64,000 bases of DNA from Halalkalicoccus sp. NIPERK01. GTDB taxonomy: Archaea; Halobacteriota; Halobacteria; Halobacteriales; Halalkalicoccaceae. The stretch's first letter is position 1; the number at the start of each line of letters is the position of its first letter. The notes below the pieces were generated by a model, which was not told where the DNA came from, did no database searches, and saw only the letters and a list, made by a program, of their open reading frames with translations. The position numbers and the translations under genes were made by a program. The stretch is from the NCBI RefSeq assembly GCF_030287405.1, contig NZ_JASVVV010000001.1, positions 974,403-1,038,402 of the forward strand, in the 5' to 3' direction. Below, piece by piece: positions 55,553-64,000 of the stretch.

Positions 55553-55999
55553 ATGTACGACCGGATTCTCGTTCCGACGGACGGGTCGGCGGGCGTCGAG
55601 CGCGCCATCGAACAGGCAGTGGCGCTCGCGAGCGTCCACGGGGCGACGATCCACGCCGTGTTCGTCGTCAACACCGCGAGTTTCGCCAGCCTCCCGATGG
55701 AGACCTCCTGGGAGGGCGTCAGCGACATGCTCCGCGAGGACGGCGAGGAGGCGCTCGAACGCGTCCGGGAGATCGCCGAGGGGCGGGACGTTCCGGTCGA
55801 GACCGCCCTCATCGAGGGGACGCCCTCGAAGGAGGTCGTCCGCTACGCGGAGGAGGAGGGCTGTGACCTGATCGTCATGGGGACCCACGGCCGGGGCGGT
55901 ATCGACCGTCTCCTCCTCGGGAGCGTCGCCGAACGCGTCGTCCGGGGTTCGCCGGTGCCCGTCCTCACCGTCCGCGTCCGGGAGGAGGACCTCGAGTGA
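55553..55999 (+). CDS. Universal stress protein (UspA)
   Basis: 148 aa from ATG 55553. N-terminal RILVPTDGSAGVERAIEQA, the ATP-binding loop MGTHGRGGIDRLLLGSVAE and a C-terminal GSPVPVLTV strand give a complete, ATP-binding UspA fold, unlike the one at 30483-30884. General stress response; the partner is unknown. The 25-bp gap before it and the 2-bp gap to the convergent birA gene are tight. Confidence 0.94.
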   Translation: MYDRILVPTDGSAGVERAIEQAVALASVHGATIHAVFVVNTASFASLPMETSWEGVSDMLREDGEEALERVREIAEGRDVPVETALIEGTPSKEVVRYAEEEGCDLIVMGTHGRGGIDRLLLGSVAERVVRGSPVPVLTVRVREEDLE

Positions 56000-56001
56000 G
56001 A

Positions 56002-56925
56002 TCAGACCGGTCTGAGGTGCTCACAGTCCCCGGCGTGGACCCGAACCTCGCCGTCGTCCGTTTGTATCACTAGTCGTCCCGGCGACTCGACGTCGAGTGC
56101 CTCCCCGACGACAGCTCCTTGGGAGGTCTCGACGCGCACCCGCTGGCCGAGCGTGATCGCGCCCTCGCGCCAGCCGGCGAGGATCGCGTCGGGATCGGTT
56201 CGGAGCGACTCGAACCCCTCGAGGACGCGCTGGACGAAGGTACGGCGGTCGATGTCTCCCACCTGCTCGCGAACGCTCGTCGCGCCCTCGGGCAGGTCCT
56301 CGCTATCGACGTTCGCGTTGACGCCGATTCCGACGACGACCCACGAGACCCGGTCTGCCTCGCCCTCCATCTCCGTGAGGATCCCGACGAGTTTCTCGCC
56401 CGTGGATTCGAGCAGGATGTCGTTCGGCCACTTGATGCCGGCTGCGACGCCCGCCTCCCGCAGTGCCCGCGTCGTTGCGACGGCGGCGGCGAGGGTGAGG
56501 AGGGGTGCCTCCATCGGCGTCATCTCGGGCCGGAGGACGACGCTCAGGTAGACGCCGCCGGACGGGGCGTTCCACGCCCGGTCGAGACGGCCCCTCCCGG
56601 CGGTCTGTTCGTTCGCGAGGACGACGACATCGGCGTCGCCCGCCTTCGCCACCTCACGTGCGCGGGCGTTCGTGCTCGCGATGGCGTCGTGGTACTCGAT
56701 CCGGTAGGGCGCATCGAGGCCGTACTCGACGGCCGGGCCGCAGAAGTCGGGGACAGAGACGACCCGGTAGCCCGATCCGTCGCTCTCGATTCCGAAACCG
56801 GCCTCGCGTAGTTCCTCGATCCGCTTCCAGACGGCGGCCCGCGAGACACCCAGTTCGTCGGCCAGTTCGGGGCCCGAGACCGGCCCCGCGGCCAGCGCGT
56901 CACAGAGCGTCTTCCTGCTCGTCAT
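56002..56925 (-). CDS. birA: Biotin-protein ligase (with DNA-binding domain)
   Basis: 307 aa. N-terminal winged helix (ELADELGVSRAAVWKRIEEL) followed by the ligase domain with the ATP/biotin motif GRGRLDRAWNAPSGGVYLSV and the KWPNDILL motif, then the C-terminal domain. It biotinylates the carrier domain encoded by the gene directly upstream and may repress biotin genes like BirA. It begins immediately after the pccA stop (0-bp gap). Confidence 0.95.
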   Translation of the reverse strand: MTSRKTLCDALAAGPVSGPELADELGVSRAAVWKRIEELREAGFGIESDGSGYRVVSVPDFCGPAVEYGLDAPYRIEYHDAIASTNARAREVAKAGDADVVVLANEQTAGRGRLDRAWNAPSGGVYLSVVLRPEMTPMEAPLLTLAAAVATTRALREAGVAAGIKWPNDILLESTGEKLVGILTEMEGEADRVSWVVVGIGVNANVDSEDLPEGATSVREQVGDIDRRTFVQRVLEGFESLRTDPDAILAGWREGAITLGQRVRVETSQGAVVGEALDVESPGRLVIQTDDGEVRVHAGDCEHLRPV

Positions 56926-58755
56926 TCAGTCGATGACGACGAGCGCATCGCCCATGTCGACGCTCTCGCCCTCGCCGACGAGCACCTGGGCGACGGTCCC
57001 GCCCGAGGAGGCGACCACGTCGTTCTCCATCTTCATCGCCTCGAGCACGCAGAGCACGTCGCCGCTCTCGACGGTGTCGCCCTCGCTCACCTCGACCGAG
57101 AGGATCGTCCCCTGCATCTCGGCGGTCACCTCCGCACCCTCGGCGGAGACCTCCTCGGACCCGGAGTCGCTTCCCCCGGCGGGCAGGGGGGGCTGGGCGC
57201 CGCCTCCACCGCCACCGCTCGCGGCAGCCGCCTGAACGCCGCGCTCCTCGAGGTCGACCTCGAAGCGCTTGCCGTTGACCTCGACGGTGAACTCGCGGTG
57301 GACGACATCGTCCCCGTCGCTCTCGCCGTCGGTCTCGCTGCCCCACTGCTTCTGGGCCTCCTCGATCCGGCTCCGGTCCATCTCGTCATCGAGGTACTTC
57401 GTGGTGTGGGTCCCCGCGACGAACCGCTCGTCCGAGAGCATCAGCCGGTGGAACGGGATCACCGTCACGACGCCCTCGATCTCGTACTCCCGAAGCGCGC
57501 GCAGGCTCCGGCTGATGCACTCCTCGCGGTCGCTCGCGTGGACGATCAGCTTCCCGATCATCGAGTCGTAGTCGGTGACGATCTCGTCGCCCTGTCTGAG
57601 CGCGTCGTCCATGCGTACCCCGATCCCGCCCGGCGGGTCGTAGGTCGCCAGTTTCCCCCCCGAGGAGGGCGCGAACTCCTTGGCGGCGTTCTCGGCGTTG
57701 ATCCGGAACTCCATCGCGTGGCCGTCGATCCCGACGTCGTCCTGCGCGAAGCCGATCTCCTCGCCCGCGGCGACCCGCAGTTGCCACTTGACGATGTCGA
57801 TTCCCGTGATCTCCTCCGTGACCGTGTGTTCGACCTGAATTCTCGTATTCACCTCGAGGAAGTAGAAGTTCGTCCCCGATCCGAGGAGTTCGCCCGCCTC
57901 GCGCTCGGGGTCCTCCTCGACGAGGAACTCGACGGTGCCGGCGTTGGTGTACTCCGCCGCGCTCACCCCGCGGCGTGCGGCCTCGCCGATCTCCTCGCGC
58001 AACTCGTCGGTCAGCGCCGGGCTCGGCCCCTCCTCGATGACCTTCTGGTGACGACGCTGGAGCGAGCAGTCACGCTCGCCGAGGTGGCGGACGTTGCCGG
58101 CGTGGTCCGCGAGGATCTGGACCTCGATGTGCCGCGGGTTCTCGAGGAAGCGCTCGATGTAGACCGAGTCGTTGTCGAAGTACGCCTCGCCCTCGCGTTT
58201 GGCGCTCTGTAGTTGGTCTTCGGCCTCGTCGGGATCGTGGACGATCTTCATGCCTCGGCCGCCGCCGCCGCCCTCGGCCTTGATCGCGACGGGGAACCCG
58301 TGTTCCTCGCCGAACTCCCTGACCTCCTCGGGGTCGGTGACGGGGTCGGTCGTCCCGGGGACGATCGGCACGCCCGCCTCCTGCATGATCCGGCGGGCGT
58401 TGGTCTTCTCGCCGAGTTGCTCCATCGCGTCGCTCGACGGTCCGATCCACGTGATGCCGTCTGCCTCCTCGACCTTCGCGGCGAACTCCGCGTTCTCGGC
58501 GAGGAAGCCGTACCCCGGATGGATCGCGTCGGCGTCGGCCTTCCGTGCGGCCTCGATCACCGCCTCGTGATCCAGATACGAGTCCGCGGCCCGCGCGGGC
58601 CCGACGTTGTACGCCTCGTCGGCGTAGCGGACGTGACCGCTCTCCTTGTCGGCCTCGCTGTAGACGGCGACCGTCCCGACGTTCAGCTCCTCACACGCGC
58701 GCATGACGCGCACGGCGATCTCACCTCGGTTCGCGACTAAGACTTTCCTGAACAT
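56926..58755 (-). CDS. pccA: Acyl-CoA carboxylase alpha subunit (biotin carboxylase + carrier)
   Basis: 609 aa. Biotin carboxylase (about 1-450): [19 protein letters not shown], the ATP loop [17 protein letters not shown], and [18 protein letters not shown] charged linker with Gly/Ser (about 500-535) then leads to the biotin carrier domain with the biotinyl-lysine Lys575 in EAMKMENDV. It acts on propionyl- or acetyl-CoA. It sits in the operon pccB-pccX-pccA-birA. Confidence 0.95.
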   Translation of the reverse strand: MFRKVLVANRGEIAVRVMRACEELNVGTVAVYSEADKESGHVRYADEAYNVGPARAADSYLDHEAVIEAARKADADAIHPGYGFLAENAEFAAKVEEADGITWIGPSSDAMEQLGEKTNARRIMQEAGVPIVPGTTDPVTDPEEVREFGEEHGFPVAIKAEGGGGGRGMKIVHDPDEAEDQLQSAKREGEAYFDNDSVYIERFLENPRHIEVQILADHAGNVRHLGERDCSLQRRHQKVIEEGPSPALTDELREEIGEAARRGVSAAEYTNAGTVEFLVEEDPEREAGELLGSGTNFYFLEVNTRIQVEHTVTEEITGIDIVKWQLRVAAGEEIGFAQDDVGIDGHAMEFRINAENAAKEFAPSSGGKLATYDPPGGIGVRMDDALRQGDEIVTDYDSMIGKLIVHASDREECISRSLRALREYEIEGVVTVIPFHRLMLSDERFVAGTHTTKYLDDEMDRSRIEEAQKQWGSETDGESDGDDVVHREFTVEVNGKRFEVDLEERGVQAAAASGGGGGGAQPPLPAGGSDSGSEEVSAEGAEVTAEMQGTILSVEVSEGDTVESGDVLCVLEAMKMENDVVASSGGTVAQVLVGEGESVDMGDALVVID

Positions 58756-58777
58756 TGTTGAACTATCTCCGAGCGGA

Positions 58778-59056
58778 TTACCTCATTCTGTCGGTTCGGC
58801 CCGCCGCCGCCCACCGGTCGGTCGGCGCGCCGCTCGATACGCGTATCGTCCGTCCCTGGGTGCCCTCGATCCGGCCCGCGAAGGTCCAGCGCTCGCCCTC
58901 CCACGTCGGTTCGTCATCGCCTCGGGTGGCCGCCTGGGCGCGCAGGTGCGACCCGATCGCGGCGGCGATGGCGGCCGCCTCCACCTCGCTCGCGTTCTCG
59001 GGGATGTCGAGCGTCCGTGTACCGGGAGCGCCCGACTCGCGCGGCTCCTCGCTCAT
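58778..59056 (-). CDS. pccX: Acyl-CoA carboxylase small subunit PccX
   Basis: 92 aa. The pattern [26 protein letters not shown] and a following [13 protein letters not shown] match the small PccX subunit found between carboxylase genes in haloarchaea (known in Haloferax propionyl-CoA carboxylase). It overlaps pccB by 4 bp and lies 22 bp from pccA, so it is made with them and is needed for activity in relatives. Confidence 0.88.
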   Translation of the reverse strand: MSEEPRESGAPGTRTLDIPENASEVEAAAIAAAIGSHLRAQAATRGDDEPTWEGERWTFAGRIEGTQGRTIRVSSGAPTDRWAAAGRTDRMR

Positions 59057-60612
59057 AGCGGGATGTTCCCGTGTTTCTTCTCGGGCCCCGACTCGCGCTT
59101 CGAGCGCAGCATCTCGAGGTCGTCGACGAGCCTCGAACGGGTGTCGGCGGGTTCGATCACGTCGTCGACGAACCCCCGGTCGGCGGCCGTGTAGGGGTTG
59201 GCGAACTCCTCTCTGTACTCGTCGATGAGCTCCTGACGGCGCTTCTCGGTGTCCTCGGCGTTCTCGAGTTCCTGGCGATAGAGGATGTTCACCGCGCCCT
59301 GCGGGCCCATGACGGCGATCTCGCTGGTGGGCCAGGCGTAGTTGACGTCGGCACCGAGGTGTTTCGAGGCCATCACGCAGTAGGCCCCCCCGTACGCCTT
59401 CCGGGTGATCACGGTCAGCAGCGGTACCGTGGCCTCCGAGTAGGCGTACAGCAGTTTCGCGCCGTGGCGGATGATCCCCCGGTGTTCCTGGTCGGTGCCG
59501 GGCATGTATCCGGGGACGTCGACGAACGTGAGGATCGGGATGTTGAATGCGTCACAGAAGCGGACGAACCGCGAGGCCTTCATGCTCGAATCCACCGTGA
59601 GCGTCCCGGCGTTGGCACGGGGCTGGTTCGCGACCACGCCCACCGAATGGCCGTCGAGTCTCGAAAAGCCGACGACGATGTTCTTCGCGAACTCGGGGGC
59701 GACCTCGAAGAACGCCCCCTCGTCGGTGATCCCGTCGATCACGTCGACCATGTCGTAGGGCTTCTGCGGGCTCTCGGGGACGATCCGGTTGAGGTCCTCG
59801 TCCCGGCGGTCGGGGTCGTCCCACGGCTCGACCCTCGGAGGGTCCTCGACGTTGTTCTGGGGGACGTACGAGAGCAGACGCTTGATGTCGTCGAGCGCGG
59901 CCTTCTCGCTTTCGGCGGCGAACTGCGCGACGCCCGTCTTGTTCGCGTGGGTGCGCGCGCCCCCGAGTTCCTCCTGGGTGACCTGCTCGCCGGTGACCGT
60001 CTCGATCACGCCCGGCCCGGTGATGTACATGTGGCTCGTGTCCTTGACCATGAAGATGAAGTCCGTGATCGAGGGCGAGTAGACCGCCCCGCCCGCACAC
60101 GGCCCCATGATCCCGGAGATCTGGGGGACGACGCCGCTTGCCTTTTGGTTGCGGTGGAAGATCTCCGTGAACCCGGCCAGCGAGACGACGCCCTCCTGGA
60201 TGCGCGCGCCCGCCGAGTCGTTGAGCCCGACGATGGGCGCGCCGACCTCCATGGCGGTGTCCATCACCTTACAGATCTTCTCGGCGAACACCTCGCCGAG
60301 CGAGCCGCCGAAGACGGTGAAATCGTGGGCGAAGACGAACGTCTTTCGCCCGTTGACGTCGCCGTAGCCGGTGACGACGCCGTCGCCGAGGATCTTTCGT
60401 TCCTCCATGCCGAAGTTGTGGTTTCTGTGGGTCCGGAGCTGGTCGAACTCGTGGAAGGTCCCGTCGTCGAGGAAGTACTCGATGCGCTCTCTGGCGGTCA
60501 TCTTCCCCTTCCCGTGCTGGGACTCGATGCGGTCCTCCCCGCCGCCCAGTTCGGCCTCCGCCTTCAGTTCGCGTAGCTCCTCGATGTCGTCGTCGATGGT
60601 CACGGGCACCAC
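59053..60612 (-). CDS. pccB: Acyl-CoA carboxylase carboxyltransferase subunit
   Basis: 519 aa. Carboxyltransferase motifs: [20 protein letters not shown], the [13 protein letters not shown] oxyanion pocket, [29 protein letters not shown] and [14 protein letters not shown]. It transfers CO2 from biotin to propionyl- or acetyl-CoA. The start is GTG at 60612; a second GTG directly follows, so the exact N-terminus is uncertain by one residue. Confidence 0.95.
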   Translation of the reverse strand: MVPVTIDDDIEELRELKAEAELGGGEDRIESQHGKGKMTARERIEYFLDDGTFHEFDQLRTHRNHNFGMEERKILGDGVVTGYGDVNGRKTFVFAHDFTVFGGSLGEVFAEKICKVMDTAMEVGAPIVGLNDSAGARIQEGVVSLAGFTEIFHRNQKASGVVPQISGIMGPCAGGAVYSPSITDFIFMVKDTSHMYITGPGVIETVTGEQVTQEELGGARTHANKTGVAQFAAESEKAALDDIKRLLSYVPQNNVEDPPRVEPWDDPDRRDEDLNRIVPESPQKPYDMVDVIDGITDEGAFFEVAPEFAKNIVVGFSRLDGHSVGVVANQPRANAGTLTVDSSMKASRFVRFCDAFNIPILTFVDVPGYMPGTDQEHRGIIRHGAKLLYAYSEATVPLLTVITRKAYGGAYCVMASKHLGADVNYAWPTSEIAVMGPQGAVNILYRQELENAEDTEKRRQELIDEYREEFANPYTAADRGFVDDVIEPADTRSRLVDDLEMLRSKRESGPEKKHGNIPL

Positions 60613-60693
60613 CGTCCCTCACGATTCAGCATACGCCAATCCATTACGGACGCCGACAAAAGGGTTCCGCAGGCCCGTCCGAATCGCGGCTCG

Positions 60694-62049
60694 TTACCGG
60701 AGCGGTCCCGGGACGATGTAGTAGCCCGTCTCGGGCGTGAGAAACAGGTCGTTGAAGTTGAGCGCGACGACCACGAGCACGACCACGAGCACGAACGTCC
60801 GCAGCGACCACAGCCACGCCGGTCCGACGCCGAGCGAGGACCCCCGCCGGAGTTCGTCGATCGCCTCGTCGCCCATGACCCAGCCCACGAACACGACGAC
60901 CGCGAGCACCGCGATCGGCAGGAAGAGAGTGACGCCGATCCCGTCGAACCAGTCGAGCCACGCGGTGTCGAGCGCCGAGGGGATTCCCAAGAGGAAACCG
61001 GCGACCCCGAGGCCGACGGCGGCCGGCGCGCGCGCGACCCCGAACGTGTCGACGGCGTAGGCGACGACGGCCTCGAGCAGGCTGATCGCCGAGGACAGCG
61101 CCGCGATGAAGACGACGGCGAAGAAGACGACCCCGATGGCCCGTCCGAGGATGCCGCCGCCCGGTAGCTCCGCGAGCGCCGTCGGGATGGCGATGAACAC
61201 GGCGCCGGCACCGCCCTCGCCCGGCGGGACGCCCTGTGCGAACAACAGCGGCATGACGACCAGCCCCGCGAGCACCCCCACGAACGTGTTCGTGACCGCG
61301 ATGGCGAGGCCGTCCGCAAAGAGGCTGTCGTCCCGTCCGAGGTACGACGCGTACGTGATCATCACCGAGAAGCCGAGCGACAGCGAGAACAGCGCCTGTC
61401 CGAACGCCGCCGGCAGGATCGTCGCGGCGTCCTCGACGATCACGCTGAAGTCCGGCGAGAGGAAGAAGGCGTACCCCTCGCCCGCCCCGGGGAGGGTCGC
61501 GGCGAAGACCGCGAGCGCGATCAACAGGACGACGATGCTCGGGACCATGAACTTCGTCGCGAGTTCGATCCCGCGTTCGATCCCGAAGGCGACGATGCCG
61601 ATCGTGATCGCGATGAAGACCGCGTGAGCGAGGACGGCCGGGAGGCCGGCCGAGACCGCACCGAAGTACCCCTCGGGGGCGGCGAGCGCGTTGCCGGTGA
61701 CGCTGCCGGCGACGTACCGGGTGACCCAGCCGCCGACGACGCTGTAGTACGACAGCGTCCAGAACGACGCGAGGATGCCGATCGCGCCGACGAAGCGCCA
61801 ACTCGGCCGATCGAGGGTGCGAAACGCCTTGATGGCGTCGACGTTGGCCCGTCGGCCGATCGAGAACTCCGCGAGGATCACCGGAATGCCGATCAGCAAT
61901 ACCGCCGCCAGATAGACGACCAGAAAGGCCGCCCCGCCGTTCGCAGAGGTCTGGAAGGGGAACCGCCAGATGTTCCCCAGACCCACCGCGCTACCGACGG
62001 CGGCCAGGATGAACCCCGTCCTGGTCGCCCACGTTTCACGTTGTGACAT
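60694..62049 (-). CDS. Sodium-dependent transporter (NSS/SNF family)
   Basis: 451 aa, about 11-12 membrane helices. The N-terminal signature GSAVGLGNIWRFPFQTSANGG is that of neurotransmitter:sodium symporters. Start ATG 62049 is preferred to the in-frame ATG at 62082 because the TATA box at 62072-62079 would lie inside the coding region otherwise. Probably amino-acid uptake; substrate not set. Confidence 0.92.
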   Translation of the reverse strand: MSQRETWATRTGFILAAVGSAVGLGNIWRFPFQTSANGGAAFLVVYLAAVLLIGIPVILAEFSIGRRANVDAIKAFRTLDRPSWRFVGAIGILASFWTLSYYSVVGGWVTRYVAGSVTGNALAAPEGYFGAVSAGLPAVLAHAVFIAITIGIVAFGIERGIELATKFMVPSIVVLLIALAVFAATLPGAGEGYAFFLSPDFSVIVEDAATILPAAFGQALFSLSLGFSVMITYASYLGRDDSLFADGLAIAVTNTFVGVLAGLVVMPLLFAQGVPPGEGGAGAVFIAIPTALAELPGGGILGRAIGVVFFAVVFIAALSSAISLLEAVVAYAVDTFGVARAPAAVGLGVAGFLLGIPSALDTAWLDWFDGIGVTLFLPIAVLAVVVFVGWVMGDEAIDELRRGSSLGVGPAWLWSLRTFVLVVVLVVVALNFNDLFLTPETGYYIVPGPLR

Positions 62050-62071
62050 ACCTACGAACTGCTGGAACCGA

Positions 62072-62079
62072 CATATAAA
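62072..62079 (-). promoter_or_regulatory. TATA box of the NSS transporter gene
   Basis: On the minus strand TTTATATG (62079-62072) lies 23-30 bp upstream of the ATG at 62049, giving a leaderless transcript and deciding between two in-frame starts. Confidence 0.6.
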
Positions 62080-62170
62080 CACGTCGATGTGAGAGTCAGT
62101 CTACCGAGACCGAATACATGGGGAGCGACACGTACCCGCCGAATCTCCGTTCCGCCGCCCATCGCGATGA

Positions 62171-62178
62171 TATAAAAA
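62171..62178 (+). promoter_or_regulatory. TATA box of the branched-chain solute-binding protein gene
   Basis: TATAAAAA lies 39-46 bp upstream of the chosen ATG at 62217, so the transcript would have a short leader. It supports rejecting the longer in-frame start at 62118. Confidence 0.6.
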
Positions 62179-62216
62179 AGCTAACATTTATGAGGAATGG
62201 GTGGATAACCTCGGAT

Positions 62217-63467
62217 ATGGTAACACACACCTACCGGCGGAACGTACTCAAGGGAATCGGGGCCACGGGCGTGGTCGGTCTCGCGGGCTGTCTGGGCGGT
62301 GACGGCGGCAACGGGAACGGGAACGGCGGCGACCGGGACGTGATGGTCGGGGTGTTACAGCCCACGACCGGGGACCTCGGCGATCTGGGTGGTCCGATCC
62401 GGGACGCGGCGGTCCTCCCCCGAACGCAACTCGAGGGGACGGACATCCCGTTCACCATCGACATACAGGAGGAGGACACCCAGACGAACCCCGAGGCGGG
62501 CATCAGCGCCGCACAGGCGCTCGTCGACGGGGGCTATCCCGCGATCACGGGTGCGGCCTCCTCGGGCGTGACGATCCCGGTCGCCCAGCAGGTGGCCGTC
62601 CCGAACGGGGTCGTGATGTGCTCGCCGGCCAGCACCGCGCCGGGGATCACGGACCTCGACGACGACGACTTCCTCTTTCGGACCGCGCCGAGCGACGCGC
62701 TCCAGGGCGAGGTCATGGCGCAGGTGGGCGCCGAGGATCTGGGCTTTTCGAGCGCCGCGACGTTCTACCTGAACAACGACTACGGCCAACAGCTCTCGGA
62801 TTCGTTCGTCGAGGCCTTCGAGGGACTCGGCGGATCGGTCTCTGCGGAGGTGGCCTTCGAGGCCGAACAGCCCTCCTATACGTCGATCCTTCAGGAGGCC
62901 CTCGGCGGCGGCCCCGAGGTGTTGATCGTGATCGGCTACCCCGCCAGCGGCGAGCAGATCTTCCGCGACTACTACGCCGACTTCGACGGCGGCGAGACGA
63001 TCATGGTGACCGACGGCCTGCGCGCGGGGTCGCTGCCGGGCAACGTCGACAACCCGATGGAGAACGTCGTCGGGACCGCGCCGCTGGCGGCCGGGCCCGA
63101 GGAGGACTTCTTCGCCGACCTCTTCGAGGAGGAGTTCGGCAGCGCCCCCGGCGTGTTCACCGCACAGGCGTACGACGCGACCGCGGTGCTCATCCTCGCG
63201 AACGTCGCGGCCGGCGACAACGACGGGACCGCGATCCGCGACAACATGCGTGCGGTCGCCAATCCCGACGGCGAGGATGTCGGCCCGAGCAACTTAGAGG
63301 AGGCGATCACGATGGTTGCGGACGGCGAGGAGGTCAACTATCAGGGCGCCTCGAGTCCCGTCGACTTCGACGACAACGGCGACATGCAGACGGTCACGTA
63401 CGAGATCTTCGAGTTCGCCGACGGCGGGGTCCAGACGACCGAGACCGTCGAGTTCGAGGCCGAGTAG
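62217..63467 (+). CDS. Branched-chain amino-acid ABC substrate-binding lipoprotein
   Basis: 416 aa from the ATG at 62217. A Tat-like signal (YRRNVLKGIGATG) and lipobox GLAGC precede a Gly/Asn-rich linker; the mature domain is a periplasmic-binding fold of family 6 (IGVLQPTTGDLGDLGGPIRD-type, then TGAASSGVTIPVAQQ and YLNNDYGQQLSDSFVE). LivK-like. The end touches the convergent livF stop with no gap. Confidence 0.92.
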   Translation: MVTHTYRRNVLKGIGATGVVGLAGCLGGDGGNGNGNGGDRDVMVGVLQPTTGDLGDLGGPIRDAAVLPRTQLEGTDIPFTIDIQEEDTQTNPEAGISAAQALVDGGYPAITGAASSGVTIPVAQQVAVPNGVVMCSPASTAPGITDLDDDDFLFRTAPSDALQGEVMAQVGAEDLGFSSAATFYLNNDYGQQLSDSFVEAFEGLGGSVSAEVAFEAEQPSYTSILQEALGGGPEVLIVIGYPASGEQIFRDYYADFDGGETIMVTDGLRAGSLPGNVDNPMENVVGTAPLAAGPEEDFFADLFEEEFGSAPGVFTAQAYDATAVLILANVAAGDNDGTAIRDNMRAVANPDGEDVGPSNLEEAITMVADGEEVNYQGASSPVDFDDNGDMQTVTYEIFEFADGGVQTTETVEFEAE

Positions 63468-64000
63468 CTACCCGCCGAGGAAGTCCCGCCTCACCCGTTC
63501 GTTTCCGAGCAACGCCTCGCCGGAGTCCTCGTAGCGGTTCGCCCCCTGAACCAAGACGTAGCCGCGATCACACCGTTTGAGCGCCTCCGTCGCGTTCTGC
63601 TCGACGATCAACACGGCGGTCCCGTCGCCGTTGATCGCGTCGACGCGGTCGAACATGTCCGCGACGAGGTCCGGCGCGAGGCCGGCGCTGGGTTCGTCGA
63701 GCAACAGGAGGTCGGGATCGAGCATCAGCGCCCGTCCCATCGCGAGCATCTGCTGTTGGCCGCCGCTCATCGTCCCCGCTTTCTGCGTACTTCGTTCCTC
63801 GAGGATCGGGAACCGCTCGTAGACGTCGTCCAGACGCTCCTCGGGGATCGACTCGAGGATGTACGCCCCCATCTCGAGGTTTTCCTGGACCGTCAGCGAC
63901 GGGAAGACGTTGTCGGTCTGGGGGACGTAGCCGACGCCGCGGGTGATGATCTCCTCGGGCCGGAGACCGCTGATCTCCTCGCCCGCGAAGCGGATCGACC
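63468..64000 (-). CDS. Branched-chain amino-acid ABC ATPase LivF, partial
   Basis: About 177 C-terminal residues, with the N-terminus beyond the right edge (open frame to 64000). Q-loop context YVPQTDNVFPSLTVQENLE, signature MSGGQQQMLAMGRAL, Walker B LLLLDEPSAGLAP and the switch His replaced by the family IVEQNATEAL. LivF is the ATPase of HAAT importers; it probably pairs with the binding protein encoded convergently. Confidence 0.92.
   Translation of the reverse strand, partial: SIRFAGEEISGLRPEEIITRGVGYVPQTDNVFPSLTVQENLEMGAYILESIPEERLDDVYERFPILEERSTQKAGTMSGGQQQMLAMGRALMLDPDLLLLDEPSAGLAPDLVADMFDRVDAINGDGTAVLIVEQNATEALKRCDRGYVLVQGANRYEDSGEALLGNERVRRDFLGG

Noticed and set aside
52760-55888. 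A 1042-codon open frame antisense to the amidase, HD and amidohydrolase genes
   Set aside because: It spans three clear genes on the plus strand and encodes a low-complexity acidic/basic shadow product with no signature.
62118-62216. Extended start of the branched-chain binding protein at 62118
   Set aside because: It would put the TATA box (62171-62178) inside the gene and displace the Tat signal from the N-terminus.

Overview
The window is about 64 kb of a high-GC (roughly two-thirds G+C) chromosome from a haloarchaeon (class Halobacteria). The signs are acidic, Lys-poor proteins, twin-arginine lipoprotein signals ending in a Gly-Cys lipobox, archaeal-only genes (CdcH, GINS, PriS, S17e, CofD, archease/RtcB), TATA boxes about 25-30 bp upstream of leaderless starts, and haloarchaeal regulators (TrmB, HTH_10). 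I cannot name the genus from sequence alone. About 70 genes are packed tightly, many joined by 1-17 bp overlaps. I see no rRNA, complete tRNA, CRISPR array or intact transposon.

Layout. 0-11 kb is housekeeping: a partial alpha/beta hydrolase, a small Hsp20-like protein coupled to the CdcH AAA ATPase, GINS with primase PriS, archease and (3 kb on) its client RtcB RNA ligase, with two lipoproteins and a CPA1 antiporter between them. 11-25 kb is a sugar-catabolism island: two Gfo/Idh/MocA dehydrogenases, a zinc alcohol dehydrogenase, a TIM-barrel sugar isomerase/lyase, a complete CUT1 sugar ABC transporter and a TrmB regulator. 25-31 kb holds an aldo/keto reductase, a membrane protein, a second TrmB regulator, a PAC2 protein, MscS and a universal stress protein. 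31-40 kb holds a polysaccharide deacetylase, small zinc proteins, a solute-binding protein whose halves appear circularly permuted, a PAP2 phosphatase, two tandem HTH_10 regulators, dodecin, an IscA-type protein and HisD. 40-46 kb holds a Dyp-peroxidase-like lipoprotein, a geranylgeranyl-reductase-type flavoprotein, a 2-hydroxyacid dehydrogenase, a VapBC module with a strong operator palindrome, and Asd. 46-50 kb is a translationally coupled operon cofD-dus-citG-like-DUF447-rps17e. 50-56 kb holds a short-chain fatty-acid transporter, an amidase, an HD phosphohydrolase, an amidohydrolase and a UspA protein. 56-61 kb is a self-contained biotin carboxylase operon pccB-pccX-pccA-birA. The right end has an NSS sodium symporter and part of a branched-chain amino-acid ABC system.

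Most unusual items. (1) Two paralogous 200-250 bp intergenic elements (11.2 and 37.6 kb) share short conserved linkers, while their four hairpin stems differ in sequence but keep pairing, which suggests selection on folded RNA or DNA; a third hairpin cluster lies at 40.3 kb. (2) The family-5 substrate-binding lipoprotein at 33-34.7 kb carries its C-terminal lobe first. (3) A near-perfect 24-bp palindrome abuts vapB. (4) The Dyp-like protein has Ser in place of the catalytic Asp of GxxDG. (5) DUF447 and CitG-like genes are coupled to F420 synthesis.
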